From contig CABFPE010000032.1 of NCBI GenBank assembly GCA_900660155.1, forward strand, positions 458,771 to 522,770: DNA of 64,000 bases, read 5' to 3'. Source of the stretch: Hofstenia miamia (lineage: Eukaryota; Xenacoelomorpha; Acoela; Hofsteniidae). Positions within the stretch are counted from its first letter, which is position 1, and each line of letters begins with the position of its first letter. The translations under genes and the position numbers were made by a program. Of this stretch, positions 59,870-64,000 are shown one piece after another. The notes below the pieces were generated by a model. The model was not told the DNA's origin. It worked only from the letters and a program-made list of their open reading frames with translations, and did no database searches.

Positions 59870-60092
59870 CTTATCCAAATTATCCTCCATTCGTTTCTTT
59901 GCTGTATGCATTTCAGCGTTTCTTTCTGTAAAGGCTTGCTGCACACAGTTTTGCTGCTCTCGTTGATCATTGCTGACTTCAATAACAATATCATCCAATA
60001 TTCCTCTTAACTGGATGCTTGTCTGTCTTTCATTCTCTGCATTTACAATATTGTCATGACACAACATGGCCCATGATTCCGGAGTCGTATTG
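59870..60092 (-). CDS. Tektin, internal exon upstream
   Basis: Minus-strand exon from the acceptor TTTTAG (60094-60093) to the donor AAG|GTATAT at 59869. It reads NTTPESWAMLCHDNIVNAEN, ERQTSIQLRGILDDIVIEV and QQAFTERNAEMHTAKKRMED, a tektin coiled-coil segment (EEW---N---AE-ER--S--LR----DIL). It starts with one leftover base, so at least one more exon encoding the N-terminal half lies further right, probably beyond the window or in the part disrupted by transposons. Together the three exons encode about 196 residues, roughly the C-terminal 45 percent of a normal 420-450-residue tektin. Confidence 0.9.
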
Positions 60093-60094
60093 CT

Positions 60095-60920
60095 AAAATA
60101 CGCATGTGATTAAAATGGTTTTTCCCACTCTAACATTTGACTGCTCTCATGAATGTCAATTTAGAATGTCAAAGCAAGCAACATAAATGGAAAATACCTT
60201 TAAGTCAAACAACATGTAATAACCCACGGTGGCCCTGAGGGAAGATTTAGTCAAAGAATTTATTCCACTCAAAATTTCTACATTTTATTATTCTCAGATA
60301 ACATACAAATGACTTAAAGCAAAAAAAATCGGTTGACATCTTATATTTTATCAATGATTCAATAATTTACACCATATTTCTATTATAAGTAATATATGTT
60401 CAGTAAAATACATAAATCCTATGTTCATATGTAGCTTAATGAAAACAGAGGGCTTCATTTTGGCACAGACCAGTCAGAACTTTTATACTTTAGTAAATGC
60501 GGTGAGCGTATTAACTTTTTATTGGTTGTTCTAAGTTCTTTACTATGAATTATTTAAAAAATACTCTCAAATACCCTTAGGATTCTTAATGATTCAAGAT
60601 GGTTGGAATAACATCAATATGTTAAAGCAATGGTACTTCTGTAAATAGACTTAAGGCAGCAAGTGAAATCTGTCAGTTCTCTAACATCACAAAGATGTTG
60701 AGGTTCTTAAGGTATGATCTCGAAGGAAATTTTATTTCATGCTTTCGACAACTTTCTTCACGGATCTCAAAGGATGACCAATATTCTAGTCAATAAATCC
60801 AGTCAATTTCAAGTACCATTGGCAATACTTGAAAATTTGATATCATGTCTATGAATTCATTAGAATAAATAATATTTGTATAGTAGATAAAGTAAATCAT
60901 ATGATTTAAGTGTTTTGCTG
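60095..60920. other. Tektin intron sequence, nothing recognised
   Basis: No upstream tektin exon was found on the minus strand here by eye. Confidence 0.5.
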
Positions 60921-60927
60921 TAATATA

Positions 60928-62439
60928 CAGTACTGGAAATATGCCTTCGGTCACCTTGCTATTTTGAATAAATAATGAACATTCATTGGATAGAGTGTGT
61001 CTAAGATTATAACTAAGTGTTACTTTGATTGAGAAAGGAAAATCTGTATGTCTAATACCATAAAATATTTAGAATAACAATTGGCTATTAATTTTTAATC
61101 AAAATTAGAAAACTTGTATTGGAAAAATGTATTCGGCCCTGAAAAAATTTTAAAGAATGAACAAAAGTAAATTCAAAATAAGATACATAAATTAATAATT
61201 GATGAAATATAAGCACTTAGCAACAAAATTCTTTCTTCTAGTATTTTTTACGGTGTCCCTTTGAGCGAATAACAACTTCAAGGTGATCAGGGATTGAAGT
61301 AAAAAGTTTTTCAATAAAGCTGTTGGGAATTGCATACAATTCTTTCTTTATTCCGCTCCACAGCTCGTCTTCATTGTGAAGAGTATGCTGTCCCATTCGA
61401 TATTTGACCTCTTTCCACATATTTTCGATAATGTTAAGGTCTGAAGATTGTGGAAGAAATTTTTTCACTTCTTTTGAGGCATGACATGGAGCACCATCCT
61501 GCTGATATATTGAATCACTTGTAAGCAGTGGCAAGAGTTCCTTTTCGAGAATCCGAGCATATTGAGAGCTTCAGAGAGTACAAGTGATATAAAAAATCTT
61601 GGGAAGGCTACACTTCTATATTGCACCCGATACCATTACAGACTTCCCATCATACTTCATGGTGCCCCGAGTAAATTGAGGCAATAATCTGAACTTCTGC
61701 CCAGTTGGTCTCATTATCAACATTCTTTTTGATGAGTACAGCTCAAATCTTGACTCATCTGAGAATATAACATTAGACCAATGTGCAGATGAACTGACTC
61801 TCATCAGCCTGGCCCATCTCAGCCGGGGTAATCTTTGCTTTTAGGTTAAGAATGGCTTTCTGAGTGCCACGAAAGTCCCAATTGAGTACTTCTTCAGGAT
61901 GTTTCGCACAATTCTTGCAGTCAGGAGGTGACCATCAGCCCATTACCTGCGAAGTTCCTGGGGCAATGATGTTTTCTGAACTGAAACATCTGATGATATC
62001 CCCGACAGTACTTCGAGGTCGCTCTACAAGTCGGGCGATATTACATTGACTCATTGCTTCCAAAAGCTTGGAGATAATCAACTCGCGGATGACAAGAGGT
62101 ACGTAACCAGGCACCATATATGGCGAAGAAAGACTGTTGTTCGACATTTTAAATATAAATAAACTGAAAAAAGCTCAACTAATGAAATTATTTACAGATC
62201 TCAGATTTGGTGTGAAGTGGCCGAATACATTTTTCAAAGAAAATAATAGCTAACCACAAACATTGTAGCATTTCTCCTTCAGATTTAAAGTAAACAATGA
62301 TAATTATATCTCAATATTGATGAATTCCTCTTTCTGAAACACCAAATCTGATTAAAGATACATATGACATTCTTGGCGCCATTTTTTAGAAATATTTATG
62401 TCAAATCATGGGTGGCCGAATTCTTTTTTTCCAGTAGTG
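60928..62439 (-). mobile_element. Tc1-family transposon, decayed
   Basis: Left end cagtactggaaatatgccttc and right end inverted as cactactggaaaaaaagaat, flanked by TA (60926-60927 and 62440-62441). The minus-strand transposase starts at 62147 (MSNNSLSSPYMVPGYVPLVI, HTH part with ARLVERPRSTVGDII), continues in other frames with NCAKHPEEVLNWDFRGTQKA, then 61804-61616 HWSNVIFSDESRFELYSS (first Asp), and 61534-61238 YQQDGAPCHASKEV (second Asp) and SSDLNIIENMW (third acidic residue), ending KGHRKKY and a stop. A deletion between KKF and LPQSSDLN and several stops and frameshifts inactivate it. It lies in the tektin upstream intron or flank. Confidence 0.88.
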
Positions 62440-62444
62440 TATAT

Positions 62445-63735
62445 AACTTATAATAGAAACATGGTGGAAATTTTTGAAATCATTGATAAAAAACAAAGCT
62501 ATCTATGAATTTCCTTCTTTTTGTTTTAATTAATTAATATTTATATATTATCCAGGAATCATTGCATACAAAAATTATGAGTAGAGAAAATACTTCTAAT
62601 AAATATTGCTTTAGGACCACTGTCCACTGTGAGCTTTATAAACACCAAAAATATGGTAATTCATTAATTTATTACTACATCTTACAGCTTTTAAGGGCAA
62701 ATTTTAGGAATCAACGCACTCATGTTCCAAGTACAAAATTTTATGAATAGATTAATTGAAACAAAATTCTTGTAATGTATAAAATTCTAGGAATAAATTT
62801 TCAGTTATAAGTTAATTGGCACATTATAAACGTGAAAGAATTTCGTTTTTTTAGAATACTTACTGAATAAAATCCGGGCGCTATACCGAAACTGCGGTAT
62901 TTTGTCTAAAAATTGTTCGAAATGTTTTCATGGATGTTTGTAAATCTGTAGGAAAACAGTGTAAGCACTCAAGTTCTAAGATATTGCATTTTGGTAAAAA
63001 GAATGCTATTACAATAAGAGTGTGGCTGTGGCTACTGCGTGAGCAGTTGGTATGCCGGCCAAAACTTTGGTGAAAACTGTAAATTTATATGATTTGGAAA
63101 CGTGCTGTATTCAAACGTTTTTGTTTTAAGTCATACTGATGCCAATCCGATACCGGGGCAATTTTAGTGATATCAAACCAAACTGAACAGACTCTAAAAT
63201 TTTAATCAATTTCAGCAAACTAAGAAAAAATTTATGTTCTTTAAAAAAAGCAAATAGTAAAGTTATAAATATACATTACTAAGCAAAATAAACTACCCCG
63301 AAAACCCACTGGTTCAATAGTAGCGTCTATACACTTATCAGGAACAATCCACCAACCACATGTATATATCAAAATTTTAAAAAATGTATTAATCATGAAA
63401 ATGCATTTAAGTTCGAGAGAATAATACCATAGACAGCTTGTTAACTAAAACAGTTATTATATTTAATCAACTCGATACATAGCAAATCAACAGCCATTGC
63501 TATAAAGCATACTAAAGCAGAAATGGCGGATTGAAGTGAGGTATCTGAGAAAGACAAAAAGTATTAAAACAATAACAAAGCATTTCAATTCCATCAAAGA
63601 GTGCTTAGCTAACAGCTGAAAATGTAAATAATGTATTCGTTTTCGAGTCTATTTTGCTAAAGTTGCATAATGTATGAATGTATTGTTTCTGCTTGAGGGT
63701 GAGAAGGAAGCCTTGAAATTCACACTACTTCTGAA
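62445..63735. other. Nothing recognised
   Basis: AT-rich, no gene or transposon domain recognised; the 62-codon ORF at 62562-62750 has no motif. Searched for upstream tektin exons by eye without success. Confidence 0.45.
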
Positions 63736-63738
63736 AAA

Positions 63739-63740
<2 letters not shown>

Positions 63741-63782
<42 letters not shown>
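63741..63782. repeat. (TA)n microsatellite
   Basis: TA run of about 42 bases. Confidence 0.95.
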
Positions 63783-63784
<2 letters not shown>

Positions 63785-63785
<1 letters not shown>

Positions 63786-64000
63786 ACAAACAATAGTTCA
63801 AAATGGTTATGTAAACGATTTACCACTTGAACTATTTAAGTTGTTTCATGGTCTACCAAAAATTCACAAAATAACAAACATTCACCATTTGGACTCCCTT
63901 TGTAAATGATTAAATCAAACATCCCTAAATCTATCCCGACAAATTATAATATAAATGATACATTTGACTTCTTAGACCAACTCAGGGAAAATTTTGACGG
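63785..64000 (+). mobile_element. Penelope-like element, N-terminal RT part, cut by window end
   Basis: Plus-strand frames give LFHGLPKIHKITNIHHLDSL then SLNLSRQI, and NDTFDFLDQLRENFD, matching the RLYGLPKIHK ... YNLS ... I--SFDF---L start of the Penelope RT. A stop lies at 63909 in that frame, so the copy is probably decayed. Confidence 0.7.

Overview
This is an AT-rich, intron-containing nuclear DNA window from an invertebrate animal. The evidence is spliced exons of a tektin (a ciliary/flagellar doublet protein found in animals with cilia or sperm flagella), a three-exon membrane fatty acid desaturase, and a dense mix of metazoan-type transposons: endonuclease-type LINEs of several clades, Penelope-like elements, Tc1/mariner, hAT, MITEs and a probable tRNA-derived SINE. 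I cannot name the species. Apart from the genes below, almost everything I can recognise is transposon-derived and broken.

Layout. 1-755: array of seven identical 104-bp repeats plus a partial copy, cut by the window edge. 2230-17450: a LINE graveyard. One family ends in a CCHC motif and a PD-(D/E)XK-like restriction-type endonuclease and occurs on both strands. Others are CR1/Jockey/L2-like, one of them with a nearly complete reverse transcriptase (8465-10590). Within this zone lie a decayed SGNH-hydrolase-like ORF (10565-11395) and a decayed transposon-associated ORF (12240-13080, minus). 19446-19990: a hairpin, then a TATA box and a short ORF with a signal peptide that may be the first exon of a small secreted peptide or neuropeptide precursor. 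22590-28740: two mariner-family remnants, a SINE head, and (TA)n tracts. 28850-33800: no recognisable gene. 34080-39720: MITE, Penelope fragments, a Tc1 element with a second Tc1 inserted at a TA inside its transposase, and a long-inverted-repeat element. 40354-47266: the desaturase gene (+), about 324 codons in three phase-1-linked exons; its second intron holds a palindrome-free unknown block, a LINE and a MITE. 49430-52970: a minus-strand LINE with a gap and a decayed hAT element. 54727-60092: the 3' part of a tektin gene (-), its last exon present twice in a 1329-bp exact duplication. 60928-62439: a decayed Tc1 in the tektin upstream flank. 63785-64000: start of another Penelope-like element running off the end.

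The two confident host genes do not obviously work together: the desaturase would act in lipid modification in a membrane, the tektin in axonemes. Single-base n characters repeatedly sit between sequences that duplicate nearby sequence (15045, 15107, 27142, 27683, 34689, 34869, 56539), which points to unresolved assembly overlaps rather than biology. Four longer N runs (4377-4519, 16679-16696, 36668-37194, 49849-50523) limit what can be read.
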